52,972 nt of DNA, from the NCBI GenBank assembly GCA_927362715.1, contig CAKMIX010000020.1:1-52972 (forward strand), in the 5' to 3' direction. Position numbers and translations under genes: made by a program. This DNA comes from an uncultured Clostridia bacterium (GTDB taxonomy: Bacteria; Bacillota; Clostridia; Oscillospirales; Acutalibacteraceae). The notes under the pieces are model-generated. The model was not told the origin of the DNA and ran no database searches. It was given only the letters and a program-made list of their open reading frames with translations. Positions 25,497 through 33,694 of this stretch are shown piece by piece (the stretch's first letter is position 1; every line of letters starts with the position of its first letter).

Positions 25497-26631
25497 TCGC
25501 CTCGCCTCCTTCCGGCTGCGGCACGGATGCCGAAGCTTGCAGCGCCTCGCGCTTTTCGGCGACCGAGACGATGTATTTGTGTTTGATGCGCTGCAAGAAC
25601 AGCTTGGAGGCGACCAGCAGGATGATCGTGCCCTGCACGATGGAGAGCACCTCCGTCGCCACATCGCTGCGCCGCGACATGATGTCTGCACCGCACCGCA
25701 GGTACCCTAAAAACAGCGCACCTAAGGGTACAAGCAGCGGATTGTTGCCCGCAAGCGTCGCCACGATCACGCCGTCAAAGCCGAAGCCGGGCAGCGCGAC
25801 CCATTGGAACCGCGTGTAGCTGCCGAGGATCTCGCTCGCGCCGCCCATCCCTGCAAGGAAGCCGCCCGCGAGCTGCGCCGAAAGAATGGTGCCGCTCACG
25901 CCGATGCCGGAATACTTTGCGAATTTTTCATTCTGCCCGACCATGCGGATGGCGTAGCCCTGCTTGCTTCTGTACAGATACAGATAGACGACCGCGCACA
26001 GCACGAACGCCAAAATGGTGCCCACATGGAAGTGCGTGCGGGGGATCAGGGTGGAAAGCTGCGCCGTTTCCGGCAGCCGTTCCGTCGCGGGGAAGCCTGC
26101 CGCGGGATCGATAAGGAAATAATTGAGGATGTAAACGCCGAGATACAGCACGATGTAGTTGAGCATCAGCGACGAGACGACCTCCGTCGCGCCGAGCTTG
26201 ACCTTCAAAAGCCCCGGGATGAAGCACACGACCGCGCCCGCCGCGCCGCCCAAGAGCAGCGCCAAAATCGGATGTACCACAACGGGCAGCGACAGCTTCA
26301 CTGCCACGGCGCTTGCCACAAGGCCGCCGATATACAGCGCGCCCTCGCCCGCCATATTGAACTGGTTGCAGCTGAACATCACACTGACCGCAAGACCCGC
26401 ATATACCAGCGGCGCCGCCGTTTCAAACACCGTCGCAATATTTCTGGCGGATTCCAGCGGCCCGAACAGGAATGCGGAAAACGCCTCCCACGGCTCTTCG
26501 CTGACAACCAGGATCAGAACCAGACAGCCCGCAAGCGCGATGACCGCCGCCGTGAGCGTGCGGATGAGCGTAAAGCGTGTTTCGATCTGCCGATTGGTCG
26601 GCAGCGGGCGGTCTTTATGCTTTTGTTTCAT
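25489..26631 (-). CDS. ABC transporter permease (BMP/nucleoside type), first
   Basis: A 380-aa permease of the same superfamily, longer at both ends. Hydrophobic segments begin near residue 24; NQFNMAGEGALYIGGL corresponds to the NIGxEG block of the second permease. Counterpart of YufP/NupP. ATG 26631 follows GGAGG at good spacing. It overlaps the ATPase gene by 17 bases and the second permease by 8. The two permeases are expected to form a heterodimer. Confidence 0.9.
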   Translation of the reverse strand: MKQKHKDRPLPTNRQIETRFTLIRTLTAAVIALAGCLVLILVVSEEPWEAFSAFLFGPLESARNIATVFETAAPLVYAGLAVSVMFSCNQFNMAGEGALYIGGLVASAVAVKLSLPVVVHPILALLLGGAAGAVVCFIPGLLKVKLGATEVVSSLMLNYIVLYLGVYILNYFLIDPAAGFPATERLPETAQLSTLIPRTHFHVGTILAFVLCAVVYLYLYRSKQGYAIRMVGQNEKFAKYSGIGVSGTILSAQLAGGFLAGMGGASEILGSYTRFQWVALPGFGFDGVIVATLAGNNPLLVPLGALFLGYLRCGADIMSRRSDVATEVLSIVQGTIILLVASKLFLQRIKHKYIVSVAEKREALQASASVPQPEGGEANA

Positions 26632-28168
26632 GGACAGCACCTCCGATCTCGCCGGCTGTCATTTGCCGCAGCCCCAGCATGTATTCGCCCAAAAGTTCCT
26701 CTGAAACGGCAGATGCATCCGGGAAATAGGCGCCTACACCGCCGGAGTTCAATACCAGCAGGCTGTCGGACACCTCCAGCACCTCGTTTAAGTCCGCCGA
26801 AATGAGCAGCACCGCCGCGCCGTTCGAGCGCAGGTCAACCAGACGGTTACGAATAAACTCCGTTGCGCCGACATCGATGCCGCGCGTGGGCTGGTTGGCA
26901 AGGATCAGGGCGGGTTCCCCGCTGAATTCCCGCGCCACGACGACCTTTTGGATATTGCCGCCCGAAAGCATGCGCACCGGCTCTTTTTTCTCCGAGCATT
27001 TGATCTTGTATTCTTTTATAAGCTCGTCCGTGCGGCGGTCGAGCAGCTTTTTGCGCAAGAGCCCGAAGCGGGAATACTTCTTTTGATAAATGGTTGTAGA
27101 AAACAGGTTCTCTTCAATGTTCGCGTCCGCCGCACAGCCGTAGGACATGCGGTCTTCGGAAATGTGCGAAAGCCCGAGCTCGCGGATCTTGCGCACGGAA
27201 AGCCCCTTGATGTCCTTGCCGTTTATACGGACCTGTCCGCGTCCTACGGGGAGAAGCCCCGCGATACACATGGCAAGCTCGCTTTGCCCGTTGCCCTCAA
27301 CGCCCGCGACGCCTAAGATCTCGCCTGCGCGGATGTCGAACGAAGCGGTCGGCGCATTGGGGCGGTCGGAGAGCGGCAGAGAACGCACCTGCAAAACCGT
27401 CGCGGCGGGTTTGGCGGGCGGCTTTTCGATCTCAAGCATCACGTCGCGCCCGACCATCATGCGGGAGATCTCCTGCTCGGTCACGTCCGCGACCTTCGCT
27501 TCGCCGACGGTGCGCCCGCCGCGCAGCACGGTGATGTGCTCGCAGATCTGCTTGATCTCACGCAGCTTATGGGAAATGAAGATCAGCGTGTGCCCCTGCT
27601 CCTGCAATCTTCGGATCTGCACAAACAGCTCCTCGGTCTCCTGCGGGGTCAGAACGGCGGTCGGCTCGTCTAAAATCAGCAGCTTTGCGCCGCGGAACAG
27701 CGCCTTTAGGATCTCGACCTTCTGCTTGTCGCCGACCGGCAGGTTCCCCACGCGCTCGCGCGGGTCTACCGTGAACTTATATTTTTCGATGATCTCGCCC
27801 GCGCGGCGGAACGCCTCGCGCTTGTTAAAGTAGCCGAACCTGCCCGGCTCCATCCCTAAAACGATATTTTCGGCAACGGTGAGCGACTCGACGAGCATAA
27901 AGTGCTGGTGCACCATGCCGATGCCCATTTTAATGGCGGAGATCGAGTCCTCGGGGTGGATCTCCTTGCCCTCGAAAAAGATCTTGCCCTCCTCGGGCTG
28001 TTCCTCACCGAAGAGTACCTTCATCAGCGTGCTCTTGCCCGCGCCGTTTTCGCCGGACAGCGCATGCACCTCGCCCTTGCGCACCGAAAGGGAGACGTCG
28101 CGGTTCGCCACGAAGCCGTTCGGATACACCTTGGTGATGTGCTCCATGGAAAGGATATAGTCTTCCAA
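26615..28168 (-). CDS. ABC transporter ATPase, duplicated (BMP/nucleoside type)
   Basis: A 517-aa double ATPase. The first half has Walker A GENGAGKST (39-47), MVHQHFMLVE and LLILDEPTAVLTP; the second half has a degenerate Walker A (GVEGNGQSE), LSGGNIQKV and ALILANQPTRGIDVG, the arrangement of YufO/NupO. The frame is open far upstream; TTG 28168 is chosen because AAGGGG lies nine bases upstream and the resulting M-EDYILSMEHITK aligns with the family N-terminus. ATG 28147 (510 aa) is the alternative. It powers import by the two permeases. Confidence 0.92.
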   Translation of the reverse strand: MEDYILSMEHITKVYPNGFVANRDVSLSVRKGEVHALSGENGAGKSTLMKVLFGEEQPEEGKIFFEGKEIHPEDSISAIKMGIGMVHQHFMLVESLTVAENIVLGMEPGRFGYFNKREAFRRAGEIIEKYKFTVDPRERVGNLPVGDKQKVEILKALFRGAKLLILDEPTAVLTPQETEELFVQIRRLQEQGHTLIFISHKLREIKQICEHITVLRGGRTVGEAKVADVTEQEISRMMVGRDVMLEIEKPPAKPAATVLQVRSLPLSDRPNAPTASFDIRAGEILGVAGVEGNGQSELAMCIAGLLPVGRGQVRINGKDIKGLSVRKIRELGLSHISEDRMSYGCAADANIEENLFSTTIYQKKYSRFGLLRKKLLDRRTDELIKEYKIKCSEKKEPVRMLSGGNIQKVVVAREFSGEPALILANQPTRGIDVGATEFIRNRLVDLRSNGAAVLLISADLNEVLEVSDSLLVLNSGGVGAYFPDASAVSEELLGEYMLGLRQMTAGEIGGAVHETKA

Positions 28169-28172
28169 CGTT

Positions 28173-28640
28173 TCAGTCCCCTTTCTGCGCAGCGCTGCCG
28201 CCGCTGCGTTCGATCTCGCAAATCTGCTCGAGCCGCCGCTCGTGCCTGCCGCCCTCGTAGGGCGTGTCCAAAAACAGATCCACGATTTGCAATGCGAGCC
28301 CCGTGCCGACCACGCGGCTGCCGAGGGCGAGCATGTTCGCGTTGTTATGCGCTCTGGAGAGCGCCGCCGAGTAGCCGTCGCTGCATGCGGTACAGCGGAT
28401 GCCTGCGACCTTGTTTGCGGCGATCGACATGCCGATCCCGGTGCCGCAGCACAGGATCCCGCACGTGTATTCCCCGTCTGCCACCGCCTTTGCGGCGGGC
28501 AGGGCGAACTGCGGATAGTCGCAGCGCGCGTCCGAATTTGTACCGAAATCACGGCAGGCAACGCCGCGTTCTTCGAGATGCGCGAGGATTGCCCGTTTTA
28601 AAGGCAGCCCCACATGGTCGCTTGCCAGCGCCACGGTCAT
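28173..28640 (-). CDS. rpiB: RpiB/LacAB-family sugar-phosphate isomerase
   Basis: A 155-aa isomerase with ASDHVGLPLK at the start, the catalytic Cys65 in CCGTGIGMS and H98 in RAHNNANML. RpiB interconverts ribose 5-phosphate and ribulose 5-phosphate; in E. coli the same protein also isomerises allose 6-phosphate to allulose 6-phosphate (AlsI activity). Next to the AlsK- and AlsE-like genes the second activity is plausible. Its start overlaps the kinase stop by 4 bases. The C-terminal tail beyond residue 140 is slightly extended. Confidence 0.92.
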   Translation of the reverse strand: MTVALASDHVGLPLKRAILAHLEERGVACRDFGTNSDARCDYPQFALPAAKAVADGEYTCGILCCGTGIGMSIAANKVAGIRCTACSDGYSAALSRAHNNANMLALGSRVVGTGLALQIVDLFLDTPYEGGRHERRLEQICEIERSGGSAAQKGD

Positions 28641-29563
28641 ATGCCCTCGCCTCCTTCAAGCCGTGCGTGCGCACAGATCGCCGCACCGATTACCCCGCCG
28701 GCGTCCGCCGTGCGGGAAAAGAAAATTTGCAGCCCGGAGTCCGGGTAGGGTTTGCGGATGCGGCGGTGCAGGCGTTCGAGCAGGGCATCCTTCGGGAAGC
28801 CCTCGGAGAGCAGCACCCCGCCGCCCAAAATCACATAATGCGGGTCAAACAGGTTCACTTCCGTGGCGATGACCACGGCGATGTTGTCGATAAAGGTCTG
28901 CACCGCTTCGTCCTCGAGGTGGTCGGTGAGCACCGCGCAGACCGACTCCCCCGGGTATTTTTCCCGGCAAAGCGCTGCAATATAGCGTCCCGAGGCGTAA
29001 TTTTCAAAACAGCCCTCGTTGCCGCAGCCGCATTTGTCGCTGCGCCCCATGACGGGGACGTGCCCCAGCTCACACGCGACGCCGTTTTTGCCCGACAGCA
29101 GCCTGCCGTCGATCTCGACAACGTTGCCGATGCCGGTGCCGAAATAGCAGCCGATGCCGATGCCTTTTTTCGGAAGTTCCGGTGAAAGGCGGTCGTAGCG
29201 GTAGATCATGTTGACGTCACGGTCTAAAAACGCGGGCAGTCCGAGCGCCTTTTCCAGCATGTCGGCAAGCGCCACGCCCGCAAACTGCGGGATATTCGGC
29301 GTGGAGAGCACCCGGCGCTTTTCGCGGTCCACGCACGAGGGCATCCCCACCGCGCATGCGGCGATGCTTTCCTTTGTGAGCCTATGGCGGCGCATATAGT
29401 CCGCTAAGAAGGCGCACAGCCGTTCGGGCGGGTCGCCGTCCGCGAACACCGTGCTTTGTGGGAGCTTTTCAAAGTGCTGCGGCACGCCGTCCGTGCCGAC
29501 CGTGCCGACGCGGATATACGTCCCGCCGACGTCCACGCCGATATAAGCCTTTTGCCGCGTCAT
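28637..29563 (-). CDS. alsK: ROK-family sugar kinase, AlsK-like
   Basis: A 308-aa ROK kinase. The ATP motif DVGGTYIR starts at D11, the catalytic base is D116 in LDRDVN, and the zinc site is H168, C178, C180 and C185 (ELGHVP, CGCGNEGCFE). STPNIP, DVN and NLFDPHYVILGGGV match E. coli allose kinase AlsK more closely than glucokinases. It would phosphorylate a free hexose at O6, allose by analogy. ATG 29563 overlaps the epimerase stop (ATGA) and has GGGAGG upstream. Substrate is inferred. Confidence 0.8.
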   Translation of the reverse strand: MTRQKAYIGVDVGGTYIRVGTVGTDGVPQHFEKLPQSTVFADGDPPERLCAFLADYMRRHRLTKESIAACAVGMPSCVDREKRRVLSTPNIPQFAGVALADMLEKALGLPAFLDRDVNMIYRYDRLSPELPKKGIGIGCYFGTGIGNVVEIDGRLLSGKNGVACELGHVPVMGRSDKCGCGNEGCFENYASGRYIAALCREKYPGESVCAVLTDHLEDEAVQTFIDNIAVVIATEVNLFDPHYVILGGGVLLSEGFPKDALLERLHRRIRKPYPDSGLQIFFSRTADAGGVIGAAICAHARLEGGEGI

Positions 29564-30246
29564 GGCGTCACCTCCCGGATCGCCGCTTCCACTTCGGTCT
29601 GCATCCGTTTGCACGCAGCGTAAATATCCGTATCCAGTCCGAACAGCCCGCTGCTGCCCAGCACGAAGTTTTCCGTGCCCGCTTCATAGAGCGCACGGTA
29701 GGTCGCGCAGTTCACGCCGCCGTCCGCCTGAATGGAGAAGCGGCTGCCGTGCGCGTGCTTCCACGCCGCGAGCGCGCGGATCTTTTCAAGCATTTCAGGT
29801 AAAAACGGCTGCCCCGCGAAGCCCGCGTCCACGGTCATGACCGTGACAAGCTCCAAACGGTTGAGATAGCTTTCGACCGCCGCTATCGGCGTTGCGGGCG
29901 AAAGCACCACGCCCGCCTTGCACCCCAGCGCGTGGATGCGCTCCACAAGGCGGAACGCCTGACGCTCGATTGTCTCCGCATGCAGGGCGATCGTGTCTGC
30001 GCCGGCCTTTGCGACCGCTTCGAGAAAATCCTCCGGGTGCTCGACCATCAGGTGCGCTTCTATGGGCAGCCGCGTTGCGGGACGGATGACCGAGATCGAC
30101 CACGGGGAAAGATACAGGCTTTTACAGAAATGCCCGTCCATGATGTCCACGTGCAGCGCGCCGCAGGACGCTTCCAGCGCCTTGAGCGTCGGTGCAAGGT
30201 GCAGCCAGTCCGCACACATGAGTGAGGCGGAAAGACAGGGTTTCAT
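29560..30246 (-). CDS. alsE: ribulose-phosphate epimerase family, AlsE-like
   Basis: A 228-aa TIM-barrel epimerase. Metal and acid/base residues are in place: H32 and D34 in HVDIMDGHF, H65 in EAHLMV, D175 in QADGGVN. LHAETIERQAFRLVERI, TVMTVDAGFAGQPFLPEML and GSSGLF match E. coli AlsE (allulose-6-phosphate 3-epimerase) better than Rpe. The loop has DAGFAG where DPGFAG is usual. It would convert allulose 6-phosphate to fructose 6-phosphate. ATG 30246 has GGGGGTG upstream; first gene of the nine-gene operon. Confidence 0.82.
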   Translation of the reverse strand: MKPCLSASLMCADWLHLAPTLKALEASCGALHVDIMDGHFCKSLYLSPWSISVIRPATRLPIEAHLMVEHPEDFLEAVAKAGADTIALHAETIERQAFRLVERIHALGCKAGVVLSPATPIAAVESYLNRLELVTVMTVDAGFAGQPFLPEMLEKIRALAAWKHAHGSRFSIQADGGVNCATYRALYEAGTENFVLGSSGLFGLDTDIYAACKRMQTEVEAAIREVTP

Positions 30247-30257
30247 GGTAAACACCC

Positions 30258-30900
30258 CCTTTTAGATTTTAGATAGTAGACGGTAGATATTAGACGTGGG
30301 ATCGGTAAGTTTGCGGCAAAATCGCGTGTTTTTATAACCTTTCGGTTTTCTGAAACCTTCCTGATCCGTTTCTAATCTCTGATTTCAAACCTCTGACATC
30401 AGAACGGCGGATGGATCGCGCCGCAAAGCCTTGTCTGTGTTCGGGCGGCGGGAAACAAGCGGTTCGCAGAAAGAGGGAGAATGTCCCGGGACGGGAGAAG
30501 CGCCACGCATCGGGGAAGGCTGTGGCGTAGCGGGGAACGCCTGCCGCGCATGATTCCGGCTTGCGGGTCAACAGACCGTGCGGTTGCTTGTTTCCCTTCG
30601 CCCGAACACAGAACAGAATTCAGAAATTAGAAGTCAGAAATCAGATGCGGTGCGGGTAAGTTTTACGCATTGCCGTGGCTGCGCTGAAAAGTGGATGCTT
30701 TCTGTCGTAGGGGCGGGTGACTCCCTTATTAAGGGAGATGTCCGCGGAAGCGAAAAAGGGTTTCCGGAATCCGGAGGATTTCCGTGCCCGCCCCTACGGA
30801 TTTTAGCAAAAATTCAATTCCTTTCGCAGCCGAAAGTTCCTACAAACACGCAGTTTCAACGGAATATGTCTGCACAGCTTCTGACTTCTGAACCCTGTAC
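30258..30900. repeat. composite repeat arms and copy C in the alsE leader
   Basis: TTAGA-rich blocks at 30263-30295 and 30613-30650, an inverted TCTAATCTCTGATTTC-type block at 30372-30405, and a palindrome bounded by GTAGGGGCGGG (30708-30718) and CCCGCCCCTAC (30787-30797). The interior differs from copies A and B: it contains CTCCCTTATTAAGGGAG (30721-30737). The left arm carries TTTTACGCATTGCCGTGGCT. All of this lies between the LacI-type operators and alsE. No gene is convincing. Confidence 0.7.
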
Positions 30901-30917
30901 GCCGCCCGCTCCTTGCT

Positions 30918-30935
30918 TGAGTAAACGTTTACTCA
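30918..30935. promoter_or_regulatory. LacI-family operator, perfect palindrome
   Basis: TGAGTAAACGTTTACTCA is a perfect 18-bp palindrome with the central CG typical of LacI/GalR-family sites. It differs by one base from the site at the lacI promoter and lies about 670 bases upstream of alsE. Confidence 0.75.
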
Positions 30936-31232
30936 TAAATGAAATGAAGCCGCGCCATGCGCTGCTGTTTCTGTTTGCTCCCCGCCCGCGTGCCGTTCGT
31001 TCGGGCGTATCTGCCGGGCAAGCGAAGCAAGGGGTTTTGCCCTCGCCGTTTTCCGCACGCCGTGCGTGCTTCCTTTTCGCTTCTGCGCCGTGCGCGCGCC
31101 TGTTTCACTTCTGCGCCGCGCTGTGCGCTGCGCCGTGGGAAAGCGCGTTTCTCGTCTGCAAGTTGTAAAGCGCTTTTGCCTTTTTCCGTGTGATTCTTTC
31201 CTTTCGCCACGGAGAGCCTGTCATACGGTTGG

Positions 31233-31244
31233 GTAAACGTTTAC
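31233..31244. promoter_or_regulatory. LacI-family operator, 12-bp core
   Basis: GTAAACGTTTAC, the perfect core of the same palindrome, lies 22 bases beyond the lacI stop and 307 bases from the 18-bp site, a distance compatible with looping. Confidence 0.6.
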
Positions 31245-31266
31245 GCTTTGGGTAAAAAGAGACGTT

Positions 31267-32289
31267 CTACGCCTCTTCAAACTGCCCGCCTGTGGACGCG
31301 CGCACCACCAAATGCACCGGGAGCGTGATGTGCCGCCGCTCGGGCTGTTTGCCGTCGATGATCTGTAAAAGCGTATCCGCCGCAAGCCGCCCGATCTCCT
31401 CGGTCGATTGGTGCACGGAGGTCAGCGGAACCGCGCCGTAATGCGCGATGGCGGTATCATCATAGCCCACCAGCTTGACCTGCCCCGGGATCTCGACGCC
31501 TTCTGCGCGCAGCGCATTGCACGCGCCTACGGCGAGTGCGTCCGCCGTGCAGAACAGCCCGTCGAAGCCGCCCGCCTGCCAAACGGCTTTCGCCTTTTCG
31601 TACCCTTGCCGGACGCTTACGTCGGGGACGATCTCCACGCGCACGGCATCGTCATGCAGCCCCGCTTCCCGCGCCGCCTGCCGGAAGCCTGCTTCACGGG
31701 CGTTGTGGGTGGAGATGTCGTCGCGGTATTTGAATATGCAGAGCCTGCGGCAGCCTTTTTGCAGCAGCTCACGGGCGGCAAGCGTACCGCCGAGGAAATT
31801 GTCGGATTCGATCAGGCTGTAGTTGCCTGCTTCCCGCGCCGTCTGGGGTTCGCGGTCGATAAATACTGCGGGCAGATGCGACAGACGATCAAACGCGTGC
31901 GGCGTGCCGGAAACATACATCACACCGCTGACCTGCTGGGAAAGCAGCATATCGAGATGCCGCCGCTCGATGTCCGCCTTTTCATCCGTGTTGCAGATGA
32001 TGGTGGAATAACTGTGCGCAAACAGCCGCTCCTGCAAATGCAGGGTGATGCGCGCAAAGTATTCGTTCGTAATGTCGGGAACAACGACGCCGACCGTTGC
32101 AATGCGCTTGGTGCGTAACCCCCGCGCAGCGAGATTCGGCGTGTAGTTGTATTCTTTGAGCGCCTTTTTGACGCGCGCTTCGGTCTCCTTGGAAAATCTG
32201 CCGTTGTTGTTGATGACGCGCGAAACCGTTGCCACGGAGACGCCTGTGATCTTTGAAATCTCACGAATCGACACCGAATCCGGCTTCAT
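31267..32289 (-). CDS. LacI-family transcriptional regulator
   Basis: A 340-aa LacI/GalR regulator. The N-terminal helix-turn-helix is VSIREISKITGVSVATVSRVINNNG, followed by the hinge helix YTPNLAARGLRTKR. The periplasmic-binding-like sensor domain covers the rest, with DITNEYFARI and the C-terminal LVGYDDTAIAHYGAVPLTSV. GAGGAGGGG precedes ATG 32289. A matching palindrome lies just downstream of its own promoter, so it is probably autoregulated; two more copies lie ahead of the als/nucleoside operon, the likely main target. The effector is unknown. Confidence 0.92.
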   Translation of the reverse strand: MKPDSVSIREISKITGVSVATVSRVINNNGRFSKETEARVKKALKEYNYTPNLAARGLRTKRIATVGVVVPDITNEYFARITLHLQERLFAHSYSTIICNTDEKADIERRHLDMLLSQQVSGVMYVSGTPHAFDRLSHLPAVFIDREPQTAREAGNYSLIESDNFLGGTLAARELLQKGCRRLCIFKYRDDISTHNAREAGFRQAAREAGLHDDAVRVEIVPDVSVRQGYEKAKAVWQAGGFDGLFCTADALAVGACNALRAEGVEIPGQVKLVGYDDTAIAHYGAVPLTSVHQSTEEIGRLAADTLLQIIDGKQPERRHITLPVHLVVRASTGGQFEEA

Positions 32290-32305
32290 CCGTTCCCCTC
32301 CTCGC

Positions 32306-32323
32306 TGAGTAAACGATTACTCA
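32306..32323. promoter_or_regulatory. operator at the lacI promoter
   Basis: TGAGTAAACGATTACTCA, an 18-bp palindrome with one mismatch, 17 bases before the lacI start codon and immediately downstream of the predicted transcription start, the position for autorepression. Confidence 0.75.
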
Positions 32324-32333
32324 TCCTGGCGCC

Positions 32334-32362
32334 ATTATACGCCCGCAATTTTGCTTTGTCAA
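32334..32362 (-). promoter_or_regulatory. consensus sigma-A promoter of lacI
   Basis: On the minus strand a perfect TTGACA (32362-32357), a 17-base spacer and a perfect TATAAT (32339-32334). Confidence 0.88.
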
Positions 32363-32602
32363 GCAAAAAATACAAATTTTTTAAAAATTCTCTCTATTTT
32401 TTGTGTTCTTGTTCAAAAACACGAATTTTACTGCTTGTATTTGGCGATTTTATCCATGGTTTTTGGAAAAAGGAGCTTCTGTGCCAAATTCGGCGCCTTT
32501 CATTGCCTCGGCTTTGCTTGGCGGGGGAAAGATGCTGTTCGGCGCTTTGCCCGGTATTGGTTTATTTGATCCGAAATCCCGACGGTTCTTTAAAAACAAT
32601 TG

Positions 32603-32655
32603 TTGCCACCGTGTCAGAAGGCTGGTATAATAATACTTCTGACACAGTGTCAGAA
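32603..32655 (+). promoter_or_regulatory. strong promoter with palindromic operator
   Basis: TTGCCA (32603-32608) and TATAAT (32626-32631) are 17 bases apart. A perfect 19-bp palindrome TTCTGACACAGTGTCAGAA lies at 32637-32655 over the start site, and an extra half-site GTGTCAGAA sits in the promoter spacer (32611-32619). The layout fits a dimeric repressor of TetR or MarR type. No such regulator is encoded nearby. Confidence 0.75.
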
Positions 32656-32776
32656 AAGAGTCGGGATTTGTTTTCGCCGCAGGCAGACCGCCGCCTGCCG
32701 GGGGTAATAAAGGATAAGAACCGCGCCGGTGCAGGTTCGGCGATCCCCGCCGTTTACGAAGGAGGCATCTGCAATT

Positions 32777-33241
32777 GTGGAATATGCAAAATTAGGGAAC
32801 ACCGATATTGAGGTATCCAAGCTCTGCGTAGGCTGCATGAGCTTCGGCAAGGCCGGGACGCTCCACGACTGGACCGTGGAGGAGACCGGGACGGAGAAGA
32901 TCGTAAAACACGCCTTGGATCTCGGCATCAACTTTTTTGACACCGCCAACGGCTATTCGGAGGGCACCAGCGAAGAATACTTGGGACGGGCGCTTGCGGA
33001 AAAATACGGCGTCAAAATGCAGCAGATCGCGCCGGCATGGGAGTGGGCAAAGGGCGTGACGTCGCCGATCATCGGCGCCACCAAAGCCGCCCACTTTGAC
33101 GATGCGGCGGGGGCGTTTGACGTCCGGCTCACACAAGAGGACACGGCCTTTCTCGAAGAGCCGTATGTGCCCCACAGGATCGTCGGCGCCATCGACCGCA
33201 ACCCGGAAGAGGGCGTTCGGCTTCTGGATGTCAAGAAATAA
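32777..33241 (+). pseudogene. aldo/keto reductase with internal in-frame deletion
   Basis: The 154-codon frame starts at GTG 32777 behind AAGGAGG. Residues 1-73 match the start of an aldo/keto reductase (YAKLGNTDIEVSKLCVGCMS, then FFDTANGYSEGTSEEYLGRAL with D55 and Y60). The sequence then jumps to the family's C-terminus (AEKYGVKMQQIAPAWEWAKG, then TSPIIGATKA and EEPYVPHRIVG). Intact members have about 330 residues, so roughly 180 are missing, including the catalytic Lys and His and most of the barrel. It keeps its promoter and frame but cannot be an active reductase. Confidence 0.8.
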
Positions 33242-33260
33242 AGAAAGCGAGGAACAACGC

Positions 33261-33593
33261 ATGCGCATCACCATGCATCTCTATTACACCGGCAAGGACG
33301 GCAGCGCCCGCAAATTCGCCGAGGAAATGGAGCACAGCGGGACTGCCGACCTGATCCGCGCGGAAGCGGGAAACGAAAGATACGACTACTTTTTCCCGAT
33401 GAATGACCCGGAAACGGTGCTGCTGATCGACAGCTGGAAAGACCAGGCGTCCCTTGACGTCCATCACGCCTCGCCCATGATGGGGACCGTCGCCGCCCTT
33501 CGCGAAAAATACGACCTGCACATGCGCGCGGAACGATACGTTTCGGACGACGCAGGGATCCCGGCATCGGATGCAAAATTCATTAAAGAATAA
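33261..33593 (+). CDS. putative quinol monooxygenase (ABM domain)
   Basis: A 110-aa protein of the antibiotic-biosynthesis-monooxygenase fold: MRITMHLYYTGKDGSARKFA, a central YFFPMNDPETVLLIDSW, then DVHHASPMM and a final helix. This ferredoxin-like fold usually dimerises and includes quinol monooxygenases and heme-degrading enzymes. GCGAGGAA lies before ATG 33261. It follows the truncated reductase by 19 bases and shares its promoter; together they look like a redox or electrophile response unit. Substrate unknown. Confidence 0.8.
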   Translation: MRITMHLYYTGKDGSARKFAEEMEHSGTADLIRAEAGNERYDYFFPMNDPETVLLIDSWKDQASLDVHHASPMMGTVAALREKYDLHMRAERYVSDDAGIPASDAKFIKE

Positions 33594-33618
33594 AGGGAAC
33601 CCGATCGGTATGGAAAAG

Positions 33619-33664
33619 GGGACGGTTCCGTGTCTCAAAAAGACACGGAACCGTCCCTGTTTTG
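33619..33664 (+). terminator. long hairpin terminator of a repeated type
   Basis: A perfect 17-bp stem: the arm GGGACGGTTCCGTGTCT (33619-33635), loop CAAAA and its complement (33641-33657), followed by TGTTTTG. A degenerate second copy lies at 38231-38280. The same hairpin is a widespread intergenic repeat in bacteria to my knowledge; here it ends the reductase/monooxygenase unit. Confidence 0.75.
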
Positions 33665-33694
33665 ATGTAATAATTCAAGCAAAAAATCGCAGTA

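Noticed and set aside
30578-31168. 196-codon plus-strand frame and a 93-codon Arg/Lys-rich minus-strand frame (30929-31210) in the alsE-lacI spacer
   Set aside because: They cross repeat arms and an operator palindrome, have low-complexity composition and no recognisable domain; kept as non-coding, though the minus-strand frame cannot be fully excluded.
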